Shown here: piece after piece, positions 30,142-36,396 of the stretch
How positions within the stretch are numbered: the stretch's first letter is position 1
How the letters are laid out: each line of letters starts with the position of its first letter
DNA from: a virus
Direction: 5' to 3' (one strand)
Virus record (IMG/VR): IMGVR_UViG_3300025410_000048
Location: 1 to 36,553 of that record
Length of the DNA: 36,553 bases
Made by a program: the position numbers and the translations under genes
The notes under the pieces: generated by a model
The model's database searches: none
Told to the model about the DNA's origin: nothing
Seen by the model: the letters and a program-made list of their open reading frames with translations, nothing else

Positions 30142-30602
30142 CAGATAACCGAACTCGAGCCGCCGCCGCTTCTTTAGTTGCTAGCGCTACGGTTCTAGTC
30201 GGTATTGCTGTACATGAAGGTTATAGCGACACTTCTTATAAAGATACTGCTGGAGTAGCGACCATTGGCTTTGGTCAAGCAGACGGCGTTAAGCTAGGTC
30301 AGACAACAACTCCAGTACGCGCCCTCATTCAGCTTGAAGCGAGCATGAACGAACACGCTAAAGGTATGGTTCAATGTATCAAGGTTCCTATTACTCAAGG
30401 AGAATATGATGCTTATTTGGATTTTACCTATAATGTTGGGGTCCATGCTTTCTGTACTTCAACCCTTAATAAAAAGCTCAATACAATGGATTATGGCGGG
30501 GCTTGCAAAGAGTTGCTAAAGTGGACTCAAGCCGGTGGACAAGTATTGCCCGGTCTAGTTAAACGCAGACAAGAGGAATATGCAAATTGCTCGGAACGCT
30601 AA
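30138..30602 (+). CDS. SAR-type endolysin, glycoside hydrolase family 24 lysozyme
   Basis: This 154-residue muramidase has the T4 lysozyme catalytic spacing: Glu27 in HEGYSD, Asp36 in YKDTAG, Thr42 in VATIGFG (E-8-D-5-T). DAYLDFTYNVGVHAF and GLVKRRQEEYANC are further family motifs. The N-terminus (about 10-25: AASLVASATVLVGIAV) is weakly hydrophobic and rich in Ala/Gly/Ser, a signal-anchor-release segment, so the enzyme would reach the periplasm by Sec export and be released on membrane depolarisation. It overlaps holin and spanin genes. Confidence 0.92.
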   Translation: MTDNRTRAAAASLVASATVLVGIAVHEGYSDTSYKDTAGVATIGFGQADGVKLGQTTTPVRALIQLEASMNEHAKGMVQCIKVPITQGEYDAYLDFTYNVGVHAFCTSTLNKKLNTMDYGGACKELLKWTQAGGQVLPGLVKRRQEEYANCSER

Positions 30603-31003
30603 ACTTAAAATTGATTGCGATTGTGATTGCAGTCCTAACGACATTCTTTGCTGGATGGACTGTAAACGGGTGGCGATACGAAAAGAGAATAGCTCAAGAG
30701 AGAATTGCTCAGGAGAAGGTCATTCAAGCGAAGGAAGCAGAACATCAAGCCGCAGCCGACAAGATAAGGAAAGACAAAAATGCTCAAATTGACGCTATCA
30801 ATAATCAGTTGTTTGCTGCTCTTAGCGAGTTGCGCTCACGACCCAGTCGTAGTCAGTACAGCGCCACAGTTGGACAAGATGGAACTGGGCGCTCCCTTTC
30901 TGCCGAGGATGCAGAATTTCTTATCGGGGAAGCTGCCAGAGCAGACAAGCTCCGCGCAGCACTAGACGCTTGTTATCAACAATATGACGCGGTAGTTAAG
31001 TAA
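30587..31003 (+). CDS. inner-membrane spanin (Rz-like)
   Basis: This 138-residue protein has an N-terminal membrane anchor (LKLIAIVIAVLTTFFAGWTV) and a long periplasmic coiled coil (about 30-80, rich in Ala, Glu, Lys, Gln), then a C-terminal region with EDAEFLIGEAARADKLRAAL. With its outer-membrane partner it fuses the two membranes in the last step of lysis. There is no ATG at the N-terminus; TTG 30587 is the first plausible start, with AGAGG upstream. It overlaps the lysozyme by 16 bases. Confidence 0.85.
   Translation: MLGTLNLKLIAIVIAVLTTFFAGWTVNGWRYEKRIAQERIAQEKVIQAKEAEHQAAADKIRKDKNAQIDAINNQLFAALSELRSRPSRSQYSATVGQDGTGRSLSAEDAEFLIGEAARADKLRAALDACYQQYDAVVK
30780..30965 (+). CDS. outer-membrane spanin lipoprotein (Rz1-like), nested in Rz
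   Basis: This 61-residue frame is entirely inside the Rz gene, shifted by +1. It has a short basic start, a hydrophobic signal (LTLSIISCLLLLA) and a lipobox LASC with Cys18 as the lipidated residue, followed by a short Pro-containing periplasmic part. AAGGA precedes the ATG. Embedded Rz1 genes are known from lambda-like phages, so this completes the two-component spanin. Confidence 0.85.
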   Translation: MLKLTLSIISCLLLLASCAHDPVVVSTAPQLDKMELGAPFLPRMQNFLSGKLPEQTSSAQH

Positions 31004-31200
31004 TGGCAGAAGATAGTCATTACAAATCTCTTTTAAAAGCAGTCACTTGGCGTATTACAGGAAGCCTTGATACTTTTGTGCTGTCTTGGATTATCACAGG
31101 ACACGCTTCTCTTGCCTTCTCTATTGCGTTTGTAGAACTGTTTACCAAGATAGCGCTCTATTGGTTACATGAGCGTATTTGGCTAAAGGTGAAACTATGA
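31003..31200 (+). CDS. DUF2061 small membrane protein
   Basis: This 65-residue protein matches the DUF2061 pattern: SLLKAVTWRITGSLDTFVLS, two hydrophobic segments, then FVELFTKIALYWLHERIW. The family is found in bacteria, often near sulphate or membrane genes, with unknown function; it forms small inner-membrane proteins. Here it is the last rightward gene after the lysis cassette. Its stop overlaps the end of the convergent gene by 6 bases. Confidence 0.82.
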   Translation: MAEDSHYKSLLKAVTWRITGSLDTFVLSWIITGHASLAFSIAFVELFTKIALYWLHERIWLKVKL

Positions 31201-31575
31201 ATCATTGGGTGCTTGGGGAACCGGCTGCAAGTCCGCCAGCAAATACCAATCGGTAATAAAATCTTTTAGCTGCTCAACGCTGGAGCCAGCCAAAGAAAGA
31301 TTCCCGTCTTTATTTATTTTCCAGAACTTATGCACAGTCATTTCGTTATCGGTATCTCCGGTAATTATTAGAACGGTAAATTTATCTAATTTGGCAAAAG
31401 CCTTGAGAAGTATCTCTTGACCTTTGCTAACCTTTTCGTTTGGTCTTTTCCATTCTCCAATAAGAAAATAGCCCCTTCTTTCCATCACCATATCTATGTT
31501 AGAAGGAATGATTTTTCCCAACATTCCAGAAAACTCCTCAAAATTAATATGAGGAGCATTAGGATTTCTCATCAT
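31195..31575 (-). CDS. small PD-(D/E)XK-like nuclease candidate
   Basis: This 126-residue protein has NIDMVMERRGYFLIGEWKRP, in which Asp28, Glu41 and Lys43 form a plausible D...ExK metal site, followed by KGQEILLKAF with Gln53 and a strand FTVLIITGD. The layout resembles compact PD-(D/E)XK nucleases such as VRR-NUC or resolvase-like proteins. It is the last gene of the leftward block; its ATG overlaps the glycosyltransferase stop (ATGATG). The substrate is unknown. Confidence 0.6.
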   Translation of the reverse strand: MMRNPNAPHINFEEFSGMLGKIIPSNIDMVMERRGYFLIGEWKRPNEKVSKGQEILLKAFAKLDKFTVLIITGDTDNEMTVHKFWKINKDGNLSLAGSSVEQLKDFITDWYLLADLQPVPQAPNDS

Positions 31576-32366
31576 GGCGAAGGAATTAGTTGTCCTTCAA
31601 ACAAATAGCTACCCATGTGTCCTAAGCTGACCCAAGGTGCAGCCCATACTTTGATGCCGTTATCTCTAGCGAGCTTACAAAAATGATAATCCTCTGAAAG
31701 CAAAGTGTTATTGATTGGCTCAATGCTAGTCGTAAAGTATTCTTTAATCTCATCTGCTTTAAGAGTACCGGCTAAGTCCAATACATTGTTGGTATAGGAA
31801 GGCACTTTATCTGCGAGCTGCTCAAAGACTTGACGCTTAATCAACATAAAGCCTGTGCCGCCATTCCATATCTCTACTGGCTCATTGACTGGTACCGTTA
31901 CTGAACCTGAATAATCCACTAGATTCACTACAAAAGAGCCGGTGTAATACTTGAGGTTATCGTCAGGAACATTATTGTCCATAGCCTGTTTAACGCTGCC
32001 CCAGTTGATTTCTTTCTTAGGGTAGATACCGCAAATAATGTCTTTATCCACTTCAATCATGCGTGGCATTTGAGCAGGGTTAAAACGAATGTCTGCATCA
32101 ATGAACATCAAGTGAGTTGCATTACTGGCTAGAAACCCTTTAACCAAGGCGTTACGGGCGCGAGTAATCAAAGACTCATTAAACATAAAAGAGAAGGTAA
32201 CATCAACGCCAATCTCGTTTAAATGCTTTTGCATCAGCACAATGCTCTGAGTATAAAAACCAGCGCACATACCACCGTACATTGGAGTCGCAATAAATAA
32301 ATGCGGTCTCGGTTTAACTTCTTCAGTCATTGCGTTCTCTCTATCTTCAGTTGTAAAAGTTGTCAT
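31572..32366 (-). CDS. GT-A type glycosyltransferase-like protein
   Basis: This 264-residue protein opens with HLFIATPMYGGMCAGFYTQS, then NESLITRARNALVKGFL and HLMFIDADIRF, where Asp90-Ala-Asp92 is the DxD metal and sugar-nucleotide motif. Later WNGGTGFMLIKRQVFEQL and SEDYHFCKLARDNGIKVWA fit the acceptor region. Phages use such enzymes to modify their own DNA bases, virion proteins or host surface; the target is unknown. ATG 32366 is chosen because AAGGA lies 6-7 bases upstream; a second ATG at 32330 is possible. Confidence 0.78.
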   Translation of the reverse strand: MTTFTTEDRENAMTEEVKPRPHLFIATPMYGGMCAGFYTQSIVLMQKHLNEIGVDVTFSFMFNESLITRARNALVKGFLASNATHLMFIDADIRFNPAQMPRMIEVDKDIICGIYPKKEINWGSVKQAMDNNVPDDNLKYYTGSFVVNLVDYSGSVTVPVNEPVEIWNGGTGFMLIKRQVFEQLADKVPSYTNNVLDLAGTLKADEIKEYFTTSIEPINNTLLSEDYHFCKLARDNGIKVWAAPWVSLGHMGSYLFEGQLIPSP

Positions 32367-32374
32367 AATCAATC

Positions 32375-32410
32375 CTTGTAAGTGGGGCTGCCCGAATACT
32401 CTGCCCCGTA
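32375..32410 (-). promoter_or_regulatory. GC hairpin in the leader of the glycosyltransferase gene
   Basis: GGGGC and GCCCC blocks, flanked on both sides by the word ACTTAC on the minus strand, can form a stem between the RusA stop and the glycosyltransferase start. No T-run follows. It may attenuate or stabilise the transcript. Confidence 0.3.
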
Positions 32411-32416
32411 AGTGTC

Positions 32417-32809
32417 CTAACTGTCCGCTGAGGGACTCTCATTCAGGCTTGAGGAGGTCTTATCAATGGTCTCAATCATCACTCTGATTCCACCATTCTT
32501 GACCGGCTCACCCCTTATGATTTCTAAGTGGTCAACCTGAAAATCATTGTTGAATACTCCAGCATCCTCAAGCGCATCTAAGACTGCTTTGATACGGTTA
32601 TCAATATCTATCTTGCGCTTGTCTCTTGGAAACAGCACCATCGTTACTTTCAATTTACTATCTCCAAGTTTAGGAACCTTGTACTCAACAACATAATCTG
32701 CAACAGCCGCCTTGAACTCCCGCCCCGCCTTTGTAATATTCATCCTTCCTCTAAAAATAGTCCGGTAGGAATTAACGCTAGGAGGGAGCGGAAGTGTCAA
32801 AAAAAACAT
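32417..32809 (-). CDS. rusA: RusA-family Holliday junction resolvase
   Basis: This 130-residue protein has the RusA signature: FPRDKRKIDIDNRIKAVLDA, with Asp68, Asp70 and Lys74, and NNDFQVDHLEI with Asp89. These match the spacing of the catalytic residues of E. coli RusA (Asp70, Asp72, Lys76, Asp91). The N-terminal LPLPPSVNSYRT and the C-terminal strand are also typical. It cuts four-way junctions made during RecT-dependent recombination or replication and so resolves branched DNA before packaging. The ATG overlaps the stop of the secreted-peptide gene (TAATG). Confidence 0.9.
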   Translation of the reverse strand: MFFLTLPLPPSVNSYRTIFRGRMNITKAGREFKAAVADYVVEYKVPKLGDSKLKVTMVLFPRDKRKIDIDNRIKAVLDALEDAGVFNNDFQVDHLEIIRGEPVKNGGIRVMIETIDKTSSSLNESPSADS

Positions 32810-32952
32810 TAGCAGCTTATCGGTTTAAAAGGACCATCAGTATTAGTATCCCAACAGCACATACCGCCGCGTCCGTCAGGCTCACATTTGGTGGCTGCAA
32901 AACAATTTGCGCTCAACAAAACAAACAATACAATCGCAGTCAATTTTTTCAT
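32809..32952 (-). CDS. 47-residue secreted Cys-rich peptide
   Basis: The sequence has a classical signal peptide, MKKLTAIVLFVLLSANCFA, with a likely cleavage after FA or AA. The mature part has four Cys (23, 32, 33 and 47) in a short Gly/Asp-rich body (CEPDGRGGMCCWDTNTDG). AAGGA lies about 8 bases before this ATG; an in-frame ATG two codons upstream is too close to it. It would act in the periplasm, perhaps as a disulphide-bonded peptide. Its stop overlaps rusA (TAATG). Family unknown. Confidence 0.6.
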   Translation of the reverse strand: MKKLTAIVLFVLLSANCFAATKCEPDGRGGMCCWDTNTDGPFKPISC

Positions 32953-32963
32953 AATCATTTTCC

Positions 32964-33206
32964 TTAAAAGGGTACATCTCCGGCATCAGGGGTAACATCT
33001 CTTGGGTAGCTTTGTTGTCCTTCGGGCTTCCAATTATCAACGGACAATGTAATGAATGGACCGTAACCCACATCCTTGACCCATCCCGCCAGCTTAATAT
33101 CTTCTCCATTAACTCTTATCTGCCCTTTCCAATCCGGCGATTTCTCGCTTGCTTTCTTTTGATTACGAGACAAAATTCCTTTGCCTTCACTTGGTATATG
33201 CGCCAT
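32964..33206 (-). CDS. small protein, possible OB-fold, in recombination block
   Basis: This 80-residue protein has SRNQKKASEKSPDWKGQIRV, then LAGWVKDVGYGPFITLSVDN. The strand pattern and W-x-G core resemble small proteins found beside phage recombinases that may form an OB-like fold and bind single-stranded DNA; this is inference. AAGGAAATAGC before the ATG supports the start. An overlapping frame at 32882-33109 is rejected. Confidence 0.65.
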   Translation of the reverse strand: MAHIPSEGKGILSRNQKKASEKSPDWKGQIRVNGEDIKLAGWVKDVGYGPFITLSVDNWKPEGQQSYPRDVTPDAGDVPF

Positions 33207-33207
33207 G

Positions 33208-33405
33208 CTATTTCCTTTGTATTAAGTGGTAACGGGCAAAACTCTTTCCGTTTTGTTTAACATCTTCAGTTCTAATGTTGTGTCCAGACTTCCTTAGCAC
33301 CTCAATATGAGCAGCCAATCTCATCGTTCCTATATGTTCCAAGGCTTCTAGCGGCGTCAATGGTCGAGTCTTCAACCAATGCAGCACCGCATCCCTTTGG
33401 TTCAT
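33208..33405 (-). CDS. helix-turn-helix protein
   Basis: This 65-residue protein is a compact winged-helix-like DNA-binding protein: DAVLHWLKTRPLTPLEALEH, then MRLAAHIEVLRKSGHNI and a wing strand ARYHLIQRK. Small phage helix-turn-helix proteins of this pattern are widespread next to recombination genes; targets are unknown. It is coupled to recT by ATGA. It might regulate the leftward block, a guess from its fold. Confidence 0.78.
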   Translation of the reverse strand: MNQRDAVLHWLKTRPLTPLEALEHIGTMRLAAHIEVLRKSGHNIRTEDVKQNGKSFARYHLIQRK

Positions 33406-34307
33406 CCCTGCGGGGACTCCATCGTAACTTCCGCTTCCGTAGTTGATTGGCTGCCATGTTCCTTTGGGCTTTCCTGTACTCCCTTAGGCGCAATAGCCGC
33501 TAACACTTGAGACTTCTGCACAGCGCTCATAACACCAAGGACAATGTAGTTCGCCTTCTTGAGCGCGTCAATCTTTGCGTGCTTCTCATCCTCTTTGATT
33601 TTTGCTGAGTCTCTGATACGGACAAATAAATCTGCGTAAGCAGCAATCCATCCTTCAATCTCTTCATGCTTTGAATAGATGGTGCCGTCCGGTAGCATGA
33701 GGGCATAAGTAGGAGCGCTAGGCTCTACATCAACCGTAATGCTTACTGGGTCTTCTCTAAGGTTTTCTATGGTAATAGGAGGAGGCGTTATGTTTACCTC
33801 TCCCCGCCCCATAAATTTTTCATTTTTTGGCGTGTCAAAGTCTTCGACTTCTTCAGGCGTATAGGTGCCAATGACACAGCCCGGATAGATAGTTCTAATA
33901 CCTTCAGAGACTACTCGGGCGCGAAGCATAGCGCGTGGATACTTTTCCCATCCGCCGCCAGACTTGATTAAGCCAATCTTACGAGCTTGCTCAATCGTCC
34001 AAGAGAGTTCCAAAGAGCCGCCATTGGGGTGCGTGAAGATTCCGGTTACATTTTGGTCGGTATAAATCTTCCAATCGACTTTTCCTCCGGCGGCTTGGAA
34101 CCTCGCTAGCATAGCATCAGCTTTGAGCGCGGGGCGCCCTTGGATGATATGGTAATCCCTAGCTGCGGTAGCCGGATGTAAACCTTCCGCCTGAGCCACA
34201 GCCATTAAAGCCAATACGCTATTGGTGTCCTTCATGCCAAATAGCCCTGATTTAGCAATAGCCTCAGCCATGCTCTGCATCTCTCCAAACGGTACGATAT
34301 TAGACAT
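33402..34307 (-). CDS. recT: RecT-family single-strand annealing protein, allele B
   Basis: This 301-residue protein has the RecT-type core: SVLALMAVAQAEGLHPATAA, GRPALKADAMLARFQAAGGK, SLELSWTIEQARKIGLIK, then WEKYPRAMLRARVVSEGIRT, with a variable acidic C-terminal third. It anneals single strands produced by the exonuclease encoded just upstream, and may promote recombination-dependent replication. Its start overlaps a 29-codon micro-ORF. The partial second allele lies at 1-304. The C-terminal tail overlaps the helix-turn-helix start. Confidence 0.87.
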   Translation of the reverse strand: MSNIVPFGEMQSMAEAIAKSGLFGMKDTNSVLALMAVAQAEGLHPATAARDYHIIQGRPALKADAMLARFQAAGGKVDWKIYTDQNVTGIFTHPNGGSLELSWTIEQARKIGLIKSGGGWEKYPRAMLRARVVSEGIRTIYPGCVIGTYTPEEVEDFDTPKNEKFMGRGEVNITPPPITIENLREDPVSITVDVEPSAPTYALMLPDGTIYSKHEEIEGWIAAYADLFVRIRDSAKIKEDEKHAKIDALKKANYIVLGVMSAVQKSQVLAAIAPKGVQESPKEHGSQSTTEAEVTMESPQG

Positions 34308-34389
34308 GAATCATCTCCGATAAAGTGTAAATAGTGTCAATGACTGAACTTACAGCCATAATCCAGACTGCTATATCAATATTATTCAT
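34300..34389 (-). CDS. 29-residue hydrophobic micro-ORF, allele B
   Basis: Same frame and layout as at 297-386: the ATG overlaps the exonuclease stop (ATGA), and the stop lies inside the recT start. The peptide has a hydrophobic core (AVWIMAVSSVIDTIYTL). Over about 97 bases around it the two alleles differ at six positions, far fewer than in the exonuclease. This supports either selection on the peptide or an RNA or DNA element there. Confidence 0.5.
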   Translation of the reverse strand: MNNIDIAVWIMAVSSVIDTIYTLSEMIHV

Positions 34390-35288
34390 TTGACTAAGAA
34401 CCGGCGTGAACCCGGAGCCTCCATAATGAATTGGTCGTATATGTCTGGCATAGCGGCTTTAAATAAATCCGCCTGAAAGCGCTTAGAAGCCTTGCTAGCC
34501 TTCCAAGTAGCCAACACCTTGCCATCCACTCCTAAAAGCTCTGAGCCTTCTCTCATAAAGCCCTGTAATGCCGTCAAGAGCTGCTCTTCGGACTCTTCCA
34601 GCTCTTTAATCTGCGCCTTGCAACTTTTAAGCTGGTTTACTGCTCGCTCTACTTGTGCATTGGCATAGACTGTTGAGCCGTTATCCTTGGAATAGATGAG
34701 TTTGGTCTGCTCTGTTGTCTCAGGGTCTAGCGGGGTATTGGTCTCTACTGCTCCCCAAAACCTAGCCATGTCCTTTATCAGCGCTTCCTTTTGTTCCGGC
34801 GTGATAGTGAAATCAAAAGTGCAAAACTCCTGTCCACCAAAGAGGACTGCAAGTACCACTCTATCAACTTGGTGAACGGTTGCTTCGTGGATAATTTGCG
34901 CCATATCCGCGTGAGGAATAATGTTAGCTTCCGCATCAAACTTGTTGCGGACGGCTGCGTTGTAATTCTTAGCCTCCACAAGAGTTCTGCCATCGGCGCT
35001 AATAAAATCAAAGTGAGACCGTAGCCAAGTCTCTTTAGGGTGCGTAAGAGCATAAGGGGCTTCCTTGAGTTCGAGTTTGAGTTTGTCTTGTGCTAGTCTT
35101 CCGATTACGGGTTCCATTACATGACCCATACGGACTGCCTCTACCCCGTCAAGGTTAGGGCGTTCTTTTAATCCTAGCTTCTCTAAGACCGCCTCGTTCC
35201 CTCTACCATTAGCCGCCTTCCTAGAGTCTCCAGACCACCATGCACCGTTGCGTATCTCGGGCGCGAAATCTGTTCTGTCATTAGCCAT
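34386..35288 (-). CDS. YqaJ/lambda-exo-like exonuclease, allele B
   Basis: This 300-residue exonuclease has GHVMEP with Glu59, SHFDFISAD with Asp94 and LVEAKNYN with Glu105 and Lys107, a complete PD-(D/E)XK set. VLAVLFGGQEFCTF and TTEQTKLIY are further shared motifs, and a coiled-coil region lies near 215-245. It degrades 5' strands to feed RecT. Together with RecT it forms a two-gene recombination system. About 59% of residues match the other copy at 383-1285. The start overlaps the preceding gene's last codons. Confidence 0.87.
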   Translation of the reverse strand: MANDRTDFAPEIRNGAWWSGDSRKAANGRGNEAVLEKLGLKERPNLDGVEAVRMGHVMEPVIGRLAQDKLKLELKEAPYALTHPKETWLRSHFDFISADGRTLVEAKNYNAAVRNKFDAEANIIPHADMAQIIHEATVHQVDRVVLAVLFGGQEFCTFDFTITPEQKEALIKDMARFWGAVETNTPLDPETTEQTKLIYSKDNGSTVYANAQVERAVNQLKSCKAQIKELEESEEQLLTALQGFMREGSELLGVDGKVLATWKASKASKRFQADLFKAAMPDIYDQFIMEAPGSRRFLVK

Positions 35289-35463
35289 TGCGAACCTCCA
35301 TCATTTTGTCTGCAAGTCTGTAACATTCAAAGGGAATTTCATTGCTATTCCCTAAATCCCCTAGAGCTAAAATGCCTTGCAATACTTGACCAGCAAAATA
35401 ATCTCGTAAATCCATACCCCTATAACAATCTGCAACACTACCTCTGTTTGGAAATGCTTTCAT
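35281..35463 (-). CDS. small conserved phage protein next to exonuclease, copy 2
   Basis: This copy is 60 residues long and identical to the gene at 1275-1460 except for its end (Asn-Gly instead of Asn-Val-Lys), because its last codons run into the other exonuclease allele. On a closed circle this is the copy that belongs with allele B. The LRDYFAGQVLQG core suggests a conserved but unassigned role. Confidence 0.75.
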   Translation of the reverse strand: MKAFPNRGSVADCYRGMDLRDYFAGQVLQGILALGDLGNSNEIPFECYRLADKMMEVRNG

Positions 35464-35464
35464 G

Positions 35465-35707
35465 TTATTGCCCCTTAGCTAAGATGTTTACAAGTGCTAA
35501 GAAGTGATTGATTTGCTTACGGTAAAACTCTACATCTGCTAGCAAGTCGCTTACTTGGTCTTTAGCCATCTCAACAGCCGCATCCTGACGAGCTAATAAA
35601 CCCTTCAGGCGCTCTACTTCAGCCTTGGTATAGCTTTCTTTGACCTCTTTATCCTTCAACGGAAAAGCGGGTTTTACTTTGTTTTTAATACCTACGGTTC
35701 TTGCCAT
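35465..35707 (-). CDS. small charged helical protein, copy 2
   Basis: Identical to the gene at 1462-1704, including the AGGAG ribosome binding site and the TAACTAG leader. It is probably the same gene seen twice through contig overlap rather than a duplicate. Confidence 0.7.
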   Translation of the reverse strand: MARTVGIKNKVKPAFPLKDKEVKESYTKAEVERLKGLLARQDAAVEMAKDQVSDLLADVEFYRKQINHFLALVNILAKGQ

Positions 35708-35729
35708 GATATTTCTCCTAGTTAGGACA

Positions 35730-35978
35730 TTATTTGCCGAATGGGATTGTAGATAAATCGTCAAGGTCGGCATCCTCAACAATCGGGGTAAACCAGTTCG
35801 CATGAATAGAGCATGAATAGTTATCGCTACGCATCACGCTAGCAAAAGAATTGCCACGATGACCCGTTACGAGGTCATATTTACGAGCTTCAGGGTGCAT
35901 ACAGACATGGGAGTCGTGTAGCGTTGAACAATGCAAGCAGGATACGCAAAACTTTGGTTCCGGCATATTTGAAATCAT
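35730..35978 (-). CDS. Cys-rich probable zinc-binding protein, copy 2
   Basis: Identical to the gene at 1727-1975, with the FCVSCLHC cluster and GGAGG before the ATG. It is the same locus seen again at the contig end. Confidence 0.7.
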   Translation of the reverse strand: MISNMPEPKFCVSCLHCSTLHDSHVCMHPEARKYDLVTGHRGNSFASVMRSDNYSCSIHANWFTPIVEDADLDDLSTIPFGK

Positions 35979-36032
35979 TTTTACCTCCATCTAGTTAGGA
36001 CAATTAGTACGACATTACTACGATTAAAACGA

Positions 36033-36113
36033 TTATGCAATAGATTTGCGTAATTTTTTTCTAGCCTCTATCTCGCGTTGCAAGATATACCAAAAATCAG
36101 ACTTGATTGGCAT
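36033..36113 (-). CDS. 26-residue basic peptide, copy 2
   Basis: Identical to 2030-2110. The same reservations apply: a fair ribosome binding site but overlap with the upstream gene in another frame. Confidence 0.4.
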   Translation of the reverse strand: MPIKSDFWYILQREIEARKKLRKSIA

Positions 36114-36396
36114 TTAATTGCTCCCTCATAGCCTTTAATTCAGCCTCTAGCATCTCTATCTCAGCTTGTTGCTGGCGTAGCATGGTGGCTGTCTGCATAA
36201 ATCTTTCGCCAGAAAAACCATTAGCCCTAGCTTCAGAGGCTTTATCTCCTTGAAATTCAATCAGTTCATTTACGTTCAGAGAAGTCCACTTAGGGTTTAC
36301 TCTTTTCCATATATGTTCATATGTGTAGCCTAGCGCAAGAGCTTCTGCCTCGGTAAATGCGAGCCTGTTTCCATCTTTGTCGTGAAATATAATCAT
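36097..36396 (-). CDS. small coiled-coil protein with LRQQQAEIE module, copy 2
   Basis: Identical to 2094-2393. The ATGA junction behind CAAGAGAA is also present here. Confidence 0.7.
   Translation of the reverse strand: MIIFHDKDGNRLAFTEAEALALGYTYEHIWKRVNPKWTSLNVNELIEFQGDKASEARANGFSGERFMQTATMLRQQQAEIEMLEAELKAMREQLNANQV

Noticed and set aside
30580-30792. ATG-started frame at the beginning of the inner spanin, rich in Cys, Ser and Arg
   Set aside because: Low-complexity translation of the spanin in a shifted frame; the membrane anchor and coiled coil of the other frame are convincing.
32882-33109. 75-codon minus frame between the secreted peptide and the OB-like gene
   Set aside because: It overlaps both better-supported genes in other frames and has no ribosome binding site.
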